Source: Clostridium hydrogeniformans DSM 21757 (GTDB lineage Bacteria > Bacillota > Clostridia > Clostridiales > Clostridiaceae). Taken from it: 64,000 nucleotides of DNA. The notes beneath the pieces were generated by a model. It did no database searches. It was not told where the DNA came from and saw only the letters and a program-made list of their open reading frames with translations. The translations under genes were made by a program, and so were the position numbers. Positions 17,012-26,546 of this stretch are shown here, piece by piece (the stretch's first letter is position 1; each line of letters opens with the position of its first letter). The stretch lies in NCBI RefSeq assembly GCF_000686705.1, contig NZ_KK366004.1:492364-556363 (forward strand), in the 5' to 3' direction.

Positions 17012-18376
17012 GTGATTTTAAAGACAAGGCTATTTGGACGTGTTTATGAATTTAAGACAATAAACGAAGTAATGGCAAAAGCTAATGAAGAAAAATCAGG
17101 AGATAAATTAGCGAGGGTGGCTGCAGAATCAGCAGAAGAAAGAGTAGCAGCAAAGGTTGTTTTATCAAACCTTACTCTAGCAGATTTAAGAAATAATCCA
17201 GCTGTACCTTATGAAATAGATGAGGTAACAAGAATAATACAAGACTCAGTAAATGAAAAGATTTATGGAGAAATAAAGGGCTGGACAGTATCAGATTTTA
17301 GAGAGTGGATATTAGATGAAAATACAACAGGGGCAGATATAAGAAGAGTATCTAGAGGATTAACTTCTGAAATGGTAGCTGCTGTAGCTAAGATAATGTC
17401 TAACTTAGACTTAATATATGGAGCAAAGAAGATAAAGGTAACAGCTCACTGTAATACTACTATAGGAGAAACAGGAACTTTATCTGCAAGACTTCAACCA
17501 AACCACCCAACAGATGACCCAGATGGAATATTAGCTTCATTAATGGAAGGTTTAACTTTTGGAATAGGTGATGCTCTTCTTGGACTAAACCCAGTTGATG
17601 ACTCTGTTGAAAGTGTAACTAAGGTCTTAAAGAGATTTGAAGAGTTTAAGCAAAAGTGGGAAATACCAACTCAAACTTGTGTACTTGCTCACGTTACAAC
17701 ACAAATGGAAGCTATTAAGAAAGGTGCACCATCAGACTTAATATTCCAATCTATAGCAGGATCACAGAAGGGTAATGAAGCCTTTGGATTTACTGCAGAC
17801 ACAATAGAAGAAGCTAGACAACTTGCATTAAAACATGGAACTGCATCAGGTCCAAACGTAATGTACTTTGAAACAGGACAAGGTTCTGAGCTTTCTTCAG
17901 AAGCACACCATGGTGTGGACCAAGTAACAATGGAAGCTAGATGTTATGGATTTGCAAAGAAATTTGATCCATTCTTAGTAAACACTGTTGTTGGATTTAT
18001 AGGACCAGAGTATTTATATGATGCTAAGGAAGTTACAAGAGCAGGTCTTGAAGACCACTTCATGGGTAAACTTACAGGAATACCAATGGGATGTGATGCT
18101 TGTTACACAAACCACATGAAAGCTGACCAAAATGATATAGAGAATCTATCAGTACTACTTTCTACAGCAGGATGTACTTACTTTATGGGAATTCCTCATG
18201 GAGACGACGTAATGCTTAACTATCAAACAACTGGATACCATGAGACAGCAGCTTTAAGAGAACTTTTAGGATTAAAACCTACAAAGGAATTCGAAAGCTG
18301 GATGGAAAAAATGGGATTTGTTGAAAATGGTAAGCTTACAAGCAAGGCTGGAGATGCATCCATATTCTTAGGATAG
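17012..18376 (+). CDS. eutB: Ethanolamine ammonia-lyase large subunit EutB
   Basis: About 454 residues, the usual length (453 in enteric bacteria). It starts ILKTRLFGRVYEFKTINEV and contains ITAHCNTTIGETGTLSAR-like substrate-pocket sequence and a conserved CDACYTNHMKADQND stretch. It binds ethanolamine and, with EutC and adenosylcobalamin, gives acetaldehyde and ammonia. The frame is open from 16994, but the Shine-Dalgarno GGAAGGAGG lies inside that extension; the GTG at 17012 is the proper start. Confidence 0.96.
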   Translation: MILKTRLFGRVYEFKTINEVMAKANEEKSGDKLARVAAESAEERVAAKVVLSNLTLADLRNNPAVPYEIDEVTRIIQDSVNEKIYGEIKGWTVSDFREWILDENTTGADIRRVSRGLTSEMVAAVAKIMSNLDLIYGAKKIKVTAHCNTTIGETGTLSARLQPNHPTDDPDGILASLMEGLTFGIGDALLGLNPVDDSVESVTKVLKRFEEFKQKWEIPTQTCVLAHVTTQMEAIKKGAPSDLIFQSIAGSQKGNEAFGFTADTIEEARQLALKHGTASGPNVMYFETGQGSELSSEAHHGVDQVTMEARCYGFAKKFDPFLVNTVVGFIGPEYLYDAKEVTRAGLEDHFMGKLTGIPMGCDACYTNHMKADQNDIENLSVLLSTAGCTYFMGIPHGDDVMLNYQTTGYHETAALRELLGLKPTKEFESWMEKMGFVENGKLTSKAGDASIFLG

Positions 18377-18390
18377 GAGGACTGTAATTT

Positions 18391-19275
18391 ATGAATGAAA
18401 ATCAATTAAAAGAAATGGTAGAAAAACTATTAACAGAAATGGTTGGAGAAACCAATAAAGAAACTATAGAAAAAGCTACTAAACAATGTGCTGAATCTTT
18501 AGTAAACAGCGATGAGTGTCTTCCAGACATTACAGAAATAGATTTAAAGAAACAGCTTCTTGTTGAAAATCCAAAGGATGAAGAAGGATATCTTAAGATG
18601 AAGGCTAAAACTCCAGCAAGACTTGGAGTTGGAAGAGCAGGTGCTAGATATAAGACTATAACTGCATTAAGAGTTAGAGCAGACCATGCAGCAGCACAAG
18701 ACTCAGTTTTCTCTTATGTTTCTGAAGACTTTGTTAAGAAGAACAACTTAATATCAGTTGAAACTCTATGTAAGGATAAGGATGAATACATAACTCGTCC
18801 TGACCTTGGAAGAAAGTTTTCAGAGGAAACTCTTAAAACTATAAAAGAGAAGTGTGGAACTGGTAAAAAGGTTCAAGTAATGGTTGGAGATGGATTAAGC
18901 TCCGCTGCTATAGAAGCAAACCTTGAAGACATACTTCCAGCTATAAAGCAAGGACTTAAGGTTTATGGTCTTGAAATGGGAGAAATCTTATTTGTAAAAC
19001 ACTGTAGAGTACCTGCTATGGACCCTGTAGGTGAAGTTACAGGAGCAGACGTTGTTTGTCTTCTAGTAGGAGAAAGACCAGGTCTTGTAACTGCAGAGTC
19101 TATGAGTGCATATATAGCATATAAGCCAACAGTTAATATGCCAGAAGCTAGAAGAACTGTTATATCAAACATCCATAGTGGTGGAACTACAGCAGTTGAA
19201 GCTGGAGCTCACGTAGCAGAACTTATAAAGACTATGATAGATAAAAAGGCATCTGGAATAGATTTAAAACTTTAA
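18391..19275 (+). CDS. eutC: Ethanolamine ammonia-lyase small subunit EutC
   Basis: A 294-residue protein. The catalytic-domain part has [20 protein letters not shown]-type sequence near residue 73, and the C-terminus binds the base-off/base-on cobalamin region with EutB ([18 protein letters not shown]). The first 18 residues ([18 protein letters not shown]) form an amphipathic helix, as in EutC proteins where it directs the enzyme into the microcompartment. Shine-Dalgarno AGGAGG, 14 bases after eutB. Confidence 0.95.
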   Translation: MNENQLKEMVEKLLTEMVGETNKETIEKATKQCAESLVNSDECLPDITEIDLKKQLLVENPKDEEGYLKMKAKTPARLGVGRAGARYKTITALRVRADHAAAQDSVFSYVSEDFVKKNNLISVETLCKDKDEYITRPDLGRKFSEETLKTIKEKCGTGKKVQVMVGDGLSSAAIEANLEDILPAIKQGLKVYGLEMGEILFVKHCRVPAMDPVGEVTGADVVCLLVGERPGLVTAESMSAYIAYKPTVNMPEARRTVISNIHSGGTTAVEAGAHVAELIKTMIDKKASGIDLKL

Positions 19276-19291
19276 GGATGGAGGGAAACAT

Positions 19292-19945
19292 ATGAAACAT
19301 CAAGCAATTACCCCAGCTGTTCTAGGCGTAAAACTAATATCAAATGTAAGCCCAGAAATGGCAGAAAAATTAGAACTTGAACCACATCATAAAAGTCTTG
19401 GGTTAATAACTGCTGACTGTGATGATGTTACTTATACAGCTTTAGATGAAGCAACAAAGGCTGCTGATGTAGAGGTTGTTTATGCAAAATCTATGTATGG
19501 TGGAGCAGGAAACGCATCCACAAAGCTAGCTGGAGAAGTTATAGGAATAATTGCAGGACCTAACCCAGCAGAAGTTAGAAGTGGAATGAATGCAGTACTT
19601 GATTTTATGGAAAATGGATCTCATTTTATAAGTGCAAATGAAGATGGATCTATACCATATTATGCACACTGTGTATCTAGAACAGGTTCTTATCTTTCTA
19701 AGGTAGCAGGTATAAACGAAGGAGAAGCCTTAGCTTATTTAATAGCTCCTCCACTTGAAGCAATGTATGCTTTAGATGCAGCTTTAAAGGCAGCAGATGT
19801 TAGAATGGCTACTTTATTTGGACCTCCATCAGAAACTAACTTTGGAGGAGCCCTACTTACAGGAAGCCAATCAGCATGTAAGGCAGCTTGTGATGCTTTT
19901 GCAGATGCTGTACAATTTGTTGCTGAAAATCCAACAAACTATTAA
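19292..19945 (+). CDS. eutL: Microcompartment trimeric shell protein EutL
   Basis: A 217-residue tandem-BMC protein matching EutL across its length (VLGVKLISNVSPEMAEKLEL near the start, AKSMYGGAGNASTKLAGEVI, LFGPPSETNFGGALLTGSQ near the end). EutL trimers have gated pores for larger molecules such as the cobalamin cofactor or substrate. Shine-Dalgarno GGATGGAGGG. Confidence 0.95.
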   Translation: MKHQAITPAVLGVKLISNVSPEMAEKLELEPHHKSLGLITADCDDVTYTALDEATKAADVEVVYAKSMYGGAGNASTKLAGEVIGIIAGPNPAEVRSGMNAVLDFMENGSHFISANEDGSIPYYAHCVSRTGSYLSKVAGINEGEALAYLIAPPLEAMYALDAALKAADVRMATLFGPPSETNFGGALLTGSQSACKAACDAFADAVQFVAENPTNY

Positions 19946-19957
19946 TAAGGATAGCTA

Positions 19958-20617
19958 ATGGATATAAAAGCTTTAGGATTAATTGAAGTAATAGGATACT
20001 TAGGAGCTATTGAAGCAGCAGATTCTGCTTTAAAGGCTGCTAATGTAGAACTTATAGGCTGTGAAAAGATAAAAGGTGGTATAGTTACCGTTAAAATAAC
20101 AGGAGATGTTGGAGCTGTACAATCAGCAGTAGATGCAGGAGCTAAGGCATCAGAAAAACTTCAAGTATTCCGTCACAGTCATGTAATCCCAAGATTACAT
20201 GAGGACACATTAAAGATACTTTTAAAAGATAAGAAAGATAGTGAAGATAAAAATGGTCATATAGATATGGCAGATAATAGTTCTAAGGATTCTTTTAAAG
20301 AAGAATTAGAGGAGATAAAATCCTTAGATAAAGAAGATACCTTAACTACAGAAGCCGTAGTTAATAAGGCTACTCCTGAAGAAGTGAATAAGGCAGAAAT
20401 AATCTTGACATCTAAGGATGAAACAGACATGAAGGATTCTTCAAATAATATAGATAAGATTCCTTCCATAGAAGAACTTAAGGATTTAAAGGTTAAAGAT
20501 CTTAGAAGACTAGCCTCAAAACTTAAGATTTCATCTATGACAAATAAGCAAATTAAATTTGCGAAAAAAGATATGCTGATAGAAAAGATATCGGATTTTC
20601 TTAAGGAGGAAAGCTAA
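19958..20617 (+). CDS. BMC shell protein with C-terminal Rho_N-like extension (EutK-like)
   Basis: A 219-residue protein. Residues 1-88 are a BMC hexamer domain (ALGLIEVIGYLGAIEAADSA, VKITGDVGAVQSAVDAGAKA). Residues 90-165 are a charged, low-complexity linker. Residues about 168-216 (ELKDLKVKDLRRLASKLKI, then KKDMLIEKISDFL) look like a Rho_N/SAP-type small helical nucleic-acid-binding domain. E. coli EutK likewise joins a BMC domain to a C-terminal helix-turn-helix, but the domain here is different. It overlaps eutE by one base. The function of the tail is unknown. Confidence 0.85.
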   Translation: MDIKALGLIEVIGYLGAIEAADSALKAANVELIGCEKIKGGIVTVKITGDVGAVQSAVDAGAKASEKLQVFRHSHVIPRLHEDTLKILLKDKKDSEDKNGHIDMADNSSKDSFKEELEEIKSLDKEDTLTTEAVVNKATPEEVNKAEIILTSKDETDMKDSSNNIDKIPSIEELKDLKVKDLRRLASKLKISSMTNKQIKFAKKDMLIEKISDFLKEES

Positions 20618-22092
20618 TGGAATTATTAGATAAAGATCTTGTTTCTATACAAGAGGTAAGAAACTTAATAGCTAGAGCTAAGAAGGCTCAAAAAGAACTT
20701 GCTAAAATGAGCCAAGAGCAATTAGATAAAATAACAAAGGCTATATCTGATGCAGGATATGAAAATGCAGTTAAACTTGCTAAAATGGCAAATGAAGAAA
20801 CTGGATTTGGTAAGTGGGAAGATAAGGTAATAAAAAATACATTTGCATCTAAATCAGTATATGAGTCTATGAAAGATTTAAAAACTGTTGGTATTTTAAG
20901 TGATGATAAGGAAAAGAAGGTAATGGAAGTTGGAGTTCCAATGGGAGTTGTAGCTGGATTAATACCTTCAACTAACCCTACATCTACAGCTATATATAAA
21001 GCTATGATATCAATAAAAACAGGAAATACTATAGTATTTTCTCCACACCCAGGTGCTAAGAACTGTATATTAGAAACAGTTAAAGTAATAAGTGAAGCAG
21101 CAGAAAAAGCTGGATGTCCAAAAGACGCTATATTATGTATAACTGTACCTACTATGCAAGCTACTGATGTATTAATGAAGCATAATGATGTATCAGTAAT
21201 ATTAGCTACAGGTGGTTCAGCAATGGTTAAGGCTGCTTATTCTTCAGGAACACCAGCTATAGGAGTTGGTCCAGGAAATGGTCCAGCATTTATAGAAAAG
21301 AGTGCTAATGTTTCTTTAGCAGTTAAGAGAATATTAGATTCTAAAACTTTTGATAATGGAACAATCTGTGCATCAGAGCAATCCATAATAGTTGAAGAAT
21401 GTATGGAAGAGACTGTAGTTAATGAGCTTAAAAAGCAAGGAGCATACTTCTTAACTAAGGAGCAGAGTGTTCAGCTTTCTAAATATATAATGAGAGCTAA
21501 TGGAACAATGAATCCTCAAATAGTTGGTAAGAGTGTTGAAACAATAGCAAAACTTGCAAACATTGATGTTCCAAAGGGAGCAAGAGTGTTAATTGCTTAT
21601 GAAACAGAAGTTGGACCTAAGGCACCATACTCAAGAGAAAAACTTGCACCAATCTTAGCATTCTATGTAGAAAAGAACTTAGAAAATGCTATTGAAAGAT
21701 GTGTAGAAGTATTAAACAATGAGGGTGCAGGACATACTTGTGGAATTCACTCTGAAAACCAAGAAGTAATAAGAGAATTTGGACTTAGAGTTCCAGTTTC
21801 AAGAGTACTTGTTAATACTCCAGGAACTTTAGGTGGAATAGGAGCTTCAACTAACATAGTACCAGCTCTTACTCTAGGATGTGGAGCTGTTGGTGGAAGT
21901 TCAACTTCTGACAACATAGGACCACTAAACTTAATTAACATTAAGAGAATAACTTATGGAGTTCGTGAAATAGAGGACCTAAGAGGAGATAAGGTTGAAG
22001 AAGTTAAGACTTCAGAAACTTTAGGAAATGTTTCTCAAAATGAAGAGCTAATAAACTTATTAGTAAAGAAAATATTAGCTGAATTAAAATAG
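20617..22092 (+). CDS. eutE: CoA-acylating acetaldehyde dehydrogenase EutE
   Basis: A 491-residue aldehyde dehydrogenase. Catalytic cysteine is in FDNGTICASEQS (about residue 249-252); SPHPGAKNC and GVGPGNGPAFIEKSANV are typical of the acylating clade. It makes acetyl-CoA from acetaldehyde inside the compartment. The N-terminus has a helical extension (VSIQEVRNLIARAKKAQ), and the C-terminus ends in another amphipathic helix (NEELINLLVKKILAELK) that looks like an encapsulation peptide. Confidence 0.95.
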   Translation: MELLDKDLVSIQEVRNLIARAKKAQKELAKMSQEQLDKITKAISDAGYENAVKLAKMANEETGFGKWEDKVIKNTFASKSVYESMKDLKTVGILSDDKEKKVMEVGVPMGVVAGLIPSTNPTSTAIYKAMISIKTGNTIVFSPHPGAKNCILETVKVISEAAEKAGCPKDAILCITVPTMQATDVLMKHNDVSVILATGGSAMVKAAYSSGTPAIGVGPGNGPAFIEKSANVSLAVKRILDSKTFDNGTICASEQSIIVEECMEETVVNELKKQGAYFLTKEQSVQLSKYIMRANGTMNPQIVGKSVETIAKLANIDVPKGARVLIAYETEVGPKAPYSREKLAPILAFYVEKNLENAIERCVEVLNNEGAGHTCGIHSENQEVIREFGLRVPVSRVLVNTPGTLGGIGASTNIVPALTLGCGAVGGSSTSDNIGPLNLINIKRITYGVREIEDLRGDKVEEVKTSETLGNVSQNEELINLLVKKILAELK

Positions 22093-22152
22093 TAAATCAA
22101 AATAATTAAAATAAAAAAATAAATTTATTTAATCTTAAGGAGGAATTTTATT

Positions 22153-22437
22153 ATGGCAAGCGCAAACGCATTAGGAATGATAGAAACTAAAGGATTAGTA
22201 GGAGCAATAGAGGCAGCAGACGCAATGGTTAAGGCTGCTAACGTAACACTTGTTGGAAAAGAGCAAGTAGGAGGCGGACTAGTAACAGTTATGGTAAGAG
22301 GAGATGTAGGAGCTGTTAAGGCTGCTACAGATGCAGGAGCAGCAGCTGCTGAAAGAGTTGGAGAATTAGTATCTGTTCACGTAATACCAAGACCACACTT
22401 TGAAGTAGACGCTATACTACCAAAGGTTACTGAATAA
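22153..22437 (+). CDS. eutM: Major hexameric shell protein EutM
   Basis: A 94-residue single BMC domain protein ([44 protein letters not shown]) of exact EutM/PduA length. It is the main facet protein of the shell. A strong Shine-Dalgarno AAGGAGG and a stable downstream hairpin are consistent with high expression. Confidence 0.96.
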   Translation: MASANALGMIETKGLVGAIEAADAMVKAANVTLVGKEQVGGGLVTVMVRGDVGAVKAATDAGAAAAERVGELVSVHVIPRPHFEVDAILPKVTE

Positions 22438-22446
22438 TATTTTAAA

Positions 22447-22477
22447 ATAGATGTGCTGAAATTTTCAGCACATCTAT
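22447..22477 (+). other. Stable mRNA hairpin between eutM and eutT
   Basis: Perfect 14-bp arms (22447-22460, 22464-22477) with a 3-base loop. No T run follows, so it is unlikely to be a full terminator. It may protect the eutM 3' end and lower expression of downstream eut genes (inference). Confidence 0.6.
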
Positions 22478-22501
22478 ACATCTAGTAAGGGATGTGAGAC
22501 A

Positions 22502-23260
22502 ATGAGCCTTATTACAGAAAGTGAACTCAGAAAACGATTGAAGAAAGATAACTTAAAAGAGTTAAAAGAACTTCAAGTTTTAAAAAAAGACATAGTTACC
22601 CCTTCTGCTAAATCCTTTTTAACAGAGCATAACATAGAATTAAAATATGTGGATGTAATAGAAGAAAAAAAGGATGAAAAAGAAGAAAAGGTAATTATTG
22701 ATGAATATAAATATGAAACAATATTTGGAGCTCATCTTAAGGAAAAGCCTGAACATATGACCCACCTAAAAGGAAATACATTGGTTTTTAAAGATCATAA
22801 TAGAATATTATTTAGGGGAAAAGTAGATACTTTAGAGAGTAAAATACTTGAAACTCAAATATTATGTAATAAATTAGGTGAGGCTTTAGTTATTAAAGAT
22901 CTTCAGGAAATACTAGACTTTGTCCGTAGAATTTTAAGATGTGAAGTTCTTGAAGAAGAACTTTTAGAATTTAACCTTCAGGGAATGACAAAGGAAGAAT
23001 TAAGAGAAAAATCTCATTATCCCGAAAAATATTTTGGAATGTCTCATTTTACCCCAGATTATACTATGGGTGAAGTAGTTATAGCCCTAAATTCTTTAAG
23101 GACTTTAACGAGGGAAGTAGAACTTAGTGCATTAAAAGCCTTTAAGAATGAGTATGGTATGGTAGAAAGAGTAGATATAATAAGAGCCTTAAATAGGCTA
23201 TCATCTTTATTTTGGATAATGATGTTCAAATATAGAACAATGAAGTATAAACAAAAGTAG
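22502..23260 (+). CDS. eutT: Ethanolamine cobalamin adenosyltransferase EutT
   Basis: A 252-residue protein. The N-terminal segment (about residues 3-50, LITESELRKRL, then VTPSAKSFLTEHNIELKYV) is shared with EutQ and TIGR02536-type proteins. The rest is the adenosyltransferase part (KVDTLESKILETQILCNK; EEKSHYPEKYFGMSHFTPDY-like region around residues 171-188). It makes adenosylcobalamin for EutBC. I see no CCxxC motif as in the enteric enzyme, so metal use may differ. Confidence 0.9.
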   Translation: MSLITESELRKRLKKDNLKELKELQVLKKDIVTPSAKSFLTEHNIELKYVDVIEEKKDEKEEKVIIDEYKYETIFGAHLKEKPEHMTHLKGNTLVFKDHNRILFRGKVDTLESKILETQILCNKLGEALVIKDLQEILDFVRRILRCEVLEEELLEFNLQGMTKEELREKSHYPEKYFGMSHFTPDYTMGEVVIALNSLRTLTREVELSALKAFKNEYGMVERVDIIRALNRLSSLFWIMMFKYRTMKYKQK

Positions 23261-23270
23261 GAGGTAAAAG

Positions 23271-23897
23271 ATGGATAATCTTTTATTAGAGAACTTAGTG
23301 AAGGAAGTTGTAAAGAAGGTAAAGGAAGAAGCTTTTATAGAAGTTGAAGCCTCTGGAAGACATATTCACTTAAGTAGAAAAGACATAGATGCCTTATTTG
23401 GTGAAGGATATGAACTTACAAAGATAAAGGATCTTTCTCAACCAGGACAATATGCTTGTAAGGAAAGAGTTACTATAATTGGACCTAAGGGATCTATAAG
23501 TAATGTAGTTGTTTTAGGACCAGAAAGAAAAGAAACTCAAGTTGAGGTATCTTTAACAGACTCTTTAGCTTTAGGAATAAAAGCACCAGTTAGAGAGAGT
23601 GGAGATATAGAAGGAACTCCTTCAGTTATAATTGTAGTTGGAGATAAGGTGATTAAAAAAGATAAGGGAGTAATCGCAGCAAAGAGACATATACACATTA
23701 CTCCAGAAGATGCTAAGAAGTTTAATGTTTCTAATAAGGAAATAGTTAAGGTTAAAATACTTAGCAGTAGACCGCTAATCTTTGATGATGTAGTTATTAG
23801 AGTAAGTGAAAACTTTAGAACATATATGCATATAGACTATGATGAAGCTAATGCTTGTGGTTTCTCAAAGGGAACTTTAGCAAAAATTATTAAATAA
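23271..23897 (+). CDS. Phosphotransacylase, PduL type (EutD function)
   Basis: A 208-residue PduL-family protein with duplicated barrel halves, each with a histidine-rich metal site: ASGRHIHLSRKDIDALFG (about 27-44) and AAKRHIHITPEDAKKF (about 138-153). It converts acetyl-CoA to acetyl phosphate and recycles CoA. Residues 1-20 (MDNLLLENLVKEVVKKVKEE) form an amphipathic encapsulation-like helix. It takes the place of the Pta-type EutD of enteric bacteria. Shine-Dalgarno AGGAGG, 10 bases after eutT. Confidence 0.94.
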   Translation: MDNLLLENLVKEVVKKVKEEAFIEVEASGRHIHLSRKDIDALFGEGYELTKIKDLSQPGQYACKERVTIIGPKGSISNVVVLGPERKETQVEVSLTDSLALGIKAPVRESGDIEGTPSVIIVVGDKVIKKDKGVIAAKRHIHITPEDAKKFNVSNKEIVKVKILSSRPLIFDDVVIRVSENFRTYMHIDYDEANACGFSKGTLAKIIK

Positions 23898-23919
23898 ATT
23901 CACCAAGGAGGTTATCTCA

Positions 23920-24600
23920 GTGGATTTTGAAAAATTAGTTGATATGATAACTAAGGAAGTAGCTAAAAGGATAAGTGATTTAAACAATAAGGAAGAAATC
24001 AATAATAAGGAAAAGGTAGTAATACTAGCTACAACACCTTATAAAGATATAGAGGAAAAGTTAAATCATAAGTATAGTATCCAATATTTTAGCGAAGATC
24101 TTAGAGACTGTGATAAGATCATAATTCCAAGAACTTGTATAAAGCTTCTTTCAAACCTAGCTAATGGAATTTGTAGTGAGGAATCTCATAAGTTCCTATC
24201 TATAATGTTATTAAAAGGCAAGAAGGTTTATATGTTAGAAGATGGAATAGAATATAAAAAGTATAAAGGAAGAGCACCAGAAGCTCTTTGGAATATGTAT
24301 AGAGGTTTTGAAGAAAAAATAAAAACCTTTGGAATAAATATAATTTCCTCTCTAGATGAAATAGAAGGAAAGTCAAATAATGAATCATTAAATAAAATTG
24401 AAGAAAAAACTTCTAATTTAGATAATGAGAAGAGTGCAGAAGATTTTCTATTTAAAGGTAAAAAGCTTATCACTGAATCAGATTTAAGAAAGATGTATAT
24501 GAAGGGTACAAAAGAAGTTGTAATATCTAAAAAGTCTTTAGTAACCCCTCTAGCAGTGGACTTTGTAAGAATTCATCAATTAAAACTTAAAAGAGTTTAA
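23920..24600 (+). CDS. Ethanolamine utilisation protein, TIGR02536 type
   Basis: A 226-residue protein that I match to the Gram-positive eut family TIGR02536 from memory. Residues 1-20 are an amphipathic helix (MDFEKLVDMITKEVAKRI). Residues about 35-150 resemble a flavoprotein-like alpha/beta domain (VVILATTPYKDIEEKL, DKIIIPRTCIKLLSNLANG). After a charged linker, the C-terminal 50 residues (KLITESDLRKMYMKG, SLVTPLAVDFVRIHQLKL) are the same module that begins EutT. Its function is unknown. Confidence 0.8.
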   Translation: MDFEKLVDMITKEVAKRISDLNNKEEINNKEKVVILATTPYKDIEEKLNHKYSIQYFSEDLRDCDKIIIPRTCIKLLSNLANGICSEESHKFLSIMLLKGKKVYMLEDGIEYKKYKGRAPEALWNMYRGFEEKIKTFGINIISSLDEIEGKSNNESLNKIEEKTSNLDNEKSAEDFLFKGKKLITESDLRKMYMKGTKEVVISKKSLVTPLAVDFVRIHQLKLKRV

Positions 24601-24616
24601 TAGGAGTAAAATTATT

Positions 24617-24889
24617 ATGATAATAGGAAAAGTTGTAGGTAATGTATGGGCTACTAGAAAAGATGAAAAGTTATGTGGTCAAAAATTTCTAGTTGTAAAA
24701 AGAATGGAAAGTAAATCTAAGGAAAAAGATGAACTTCTTGTAGCTGCTGACAATGTAGGAGCAGGACATGGTGATTATGTACTTATTACTACAGGTAGTG
24801 CAGCTAGAGTTTCAATTGAAAATGAAAATGTACCAGTGGATGCAGCAATTGTTGGAATAATAGATTCCATAGATGTTAGTGATGACTAA
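24617..24889 (+). CDS. eutN: Pentameric vertex shell protein EutN
   Basis: A 90-residue CcmL/EutN protein (IIGKVVGNVWATRKDEKL, GAGHGDYVLITTGSAAR, PVDAAIVGIIDSIDV). Pentamers cap the vertices of the icosahedral shell. Its stop codon overlaps the start of the next gene (ATGACTAA). Confidence 0.95.
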   Translation: MIIGKVVGNVWATRKDEKLCGQKFLVVKRMESKSKEKDELLVAADNVGAGHGDYVLITTGSAARVSIENENVPVDAAIVGIIDSIDVSDD

Positions 24890-25430
24890 AGCCATAGGGG
24901 GCATTGAATTTAGAAGCTTAAGTAAGGGAATAGAGGTATGTGACTTAATGGTTAAAAAATCTTATGTTACTATACTCATTTCAAGACCCATATGTCCCGG
25001 AAAGTTTCTTGTCATAATAAGTGGTGATTCTGAAGAGGTGTATGAAGCTATAAGCACTGGAAAAGAGAGTGGACATGGTTTTATATCAGATACCTTTCTT
25101 ATAAATGGAATAGATGAGAGAATAGTAGGATTTTTAAAGGGAAAAAGAGAAAAGCCAGAGGAAATAGAGGCGCTTGGAACCTTTGAAACCACTAATGTAT
25201 CTATGGGAATAGTAGCCTTAGATAAGGCGCTGAAATTTTCTAATATTGATATTTTAAAAATAAATATGGCTTTTGGTATAGGCGGAAAGCTGATTTTTAT
25301 TGTTTCAGGTTCAGTAAGTGATGTGGAGGAAGGGATAAAAGAGGCTTTAAAATCTATTGATAGTAAGAAGCTTATTCATTATTCAATTATCCCTTCTCCA
25401 AGTTCTTTAGTAATAGATAGTATATTATAA
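24882..25430 (+). CDS. Tandem BMC shell protein, PduT-like
   Basis: About 182 residues with two BMC domains. The ICPGKFLVIISGD motif (Cys about 37) matches PduT, whose trimer holds a [4Fe-4S] cluster at the pore through that cysteine, so electron transfer across the shell is likely. An upstream in-frame ATG (24873) exists, but the ATG at 24882, overlapping the eutN stop, matches the family start (TKAIGGIEFRSLSKG). The overlap suggests translational coupling. Confidence 0.88.
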   Translation: MTKAIGGIEFRSLSKGIEVCDLMVKKSYVTILISRPICPGKFLVIISGDSEEVYEAISTGKESGHGFISDTFLINGIDERIVGFLKGKREKPEEIEALGTFETTNVSMGIVALDKALKFSNIDILKINMAFGIGGKLIFIVSGSVSDVEEGIKEALKSIDSKKLIHYSIIPSPSSLVIDSIL

Positions 25431-25454
25431 GTCTAATTTGAAGGGAGATTATTC

Positions 25455-26543
25455 ATGGGAATAAACGATATTATAATTTATTTAATGGTTATATTCATGG
25501 TATTAGGTGCTATAGATAAGTGCTTAGATAATAAGTTTGGCTTAGGAGAAAAGATGGAGGAAGGATTTATGGCAATGGGATCCTTAACTCTTGCCATGGT
25601 AGGAGTTATATGTCTTGCTCCAGTACTTTCTAATGTGTTAAAGCCAATAGTAGTACCATTTTACAATGCTTTAGGAGCAGACCCAGCTATGTTTGCAACG
25701 ACTTTACTTGCAAATGATATGGGTGGATTCCAATTAGCTGTAGAGCTTGCAAATACTCCAGAAGCTGGTATGTTTGCAGGGGTTATATTAGGAGCTATGA
25801 TGGGACCAACTATAGTGTTCACAATACCAGTAGCTCTTGGAATCATAAAGAAAGAAGATCATAAGTTCTTAGCTACAGGAGTACTTGCAGGAATAATTAC
25901 AATACCTCTTGGAGCAATAGCTGGAGGATTAACAGCAGGATATTCTATAGTTATGATATTAAAGAATTTAGTACCAATAATATTATTTGCAGCATTAATT
26001 GCAATAGGTCTTTGGAAGATTCCAGATAAGATAATAAAAGGATTTACATACTTCGGAAAATTTGTAGTAATTATAATAACTTTAGGACTTGCATCAGCAG
26101 TTGTTGAAAAGTTAACTGGAATAGTAATAATACCAGGAATGGCACCTATATCAGAAGGATTCCACGTAGTTTCAGATATAGCAGTAGTATTAGCAGGAGC
26201 ATTCCCAATGGTATATGTTATAACTAAGGTATTTAAGAAACCTTTAATGAAGCTTGGACAATTATTAGGAATGAATGATGTAGCAGCAGCTGGAATGGTA
26301 GCATCCCTTGCAAACAGTATCCCAATGTTTGGAATGATGAAGGACATGAACGCTAAAGGAAAGATAATAAACGTTGCTTTTGCAGTTTCAGCATCCTTTG
26401 TATTTGGAGATCACTTAGGATTCGTTGCAGGAGTTGCAAAGGACATGATATTCCCTATGATAGTTGGAAAACTTGTAGCGGGTGTTACAGCAGTAGTAGT
26501 AGCTGTATTTATAGCTAATAAGATGGTAGGAAAGGAGGCATAA
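25455..26543 (+). CDS. eutH: Ethanolamine permease EutH
   Basis: A 362-residue polytopic membrane protein with about 10-11 hydrophobic segments; MGINDIIIYLMVIFMVLGAI at the start and MGGFQLAVELANTPEAGMFAG are typical of EutH. It imports ethanolamine, important when the outside concentration or pH is low. Shine-Dalgarno AAGGGAG. Only three bases separate it from eutQ. Confidence 0.95.
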   Translation: MGINDIIIYLMVIFMVLGAIDKCLDNKFGLGEKMEEGFMAMGSLTLAMVGVICLAPVLSNVLKPIVVPFYNALGADPAMFATTLLANDMGGFQLAVELANTPEAGMFAGVILGAMMGPTIVFTIPVALGIIKKEDHKFLATGVLAGIITIPLGAIAGGLTAGYSIVMILKNLVPIILFAALIAIGLWKIPDKIIKGFTYFGKFVVIIITLGLASAVVEKLTGIVIIPGMAPISEGFHVVSDIAVVLAGAFPMVYVITKVFKKPLMKLGQLLGMNDVAAAGMVASLANSIPMFGMMKDMNAKGKIINVAFAVSASFVFGDHLGFVAGVAKDMIFPMIVGKLVAGVTAVVVAVFIANKMVGKEA

Positions 26544-26546
26544 TAT

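Noticed and set aside
22092-22152. Possible ANTAR site or promoter before eutM
   Set aside because: Only AT-rich sequence with a small palindrome; no hexaloop hairpins with A1/G4 and no terminator.
25859-26347. 162-codon minus-strand frame inside eutH
   Set aside because: A shadow of a strongly coding plus-strand gene with biased codons; no RBS and no recognisable protein.
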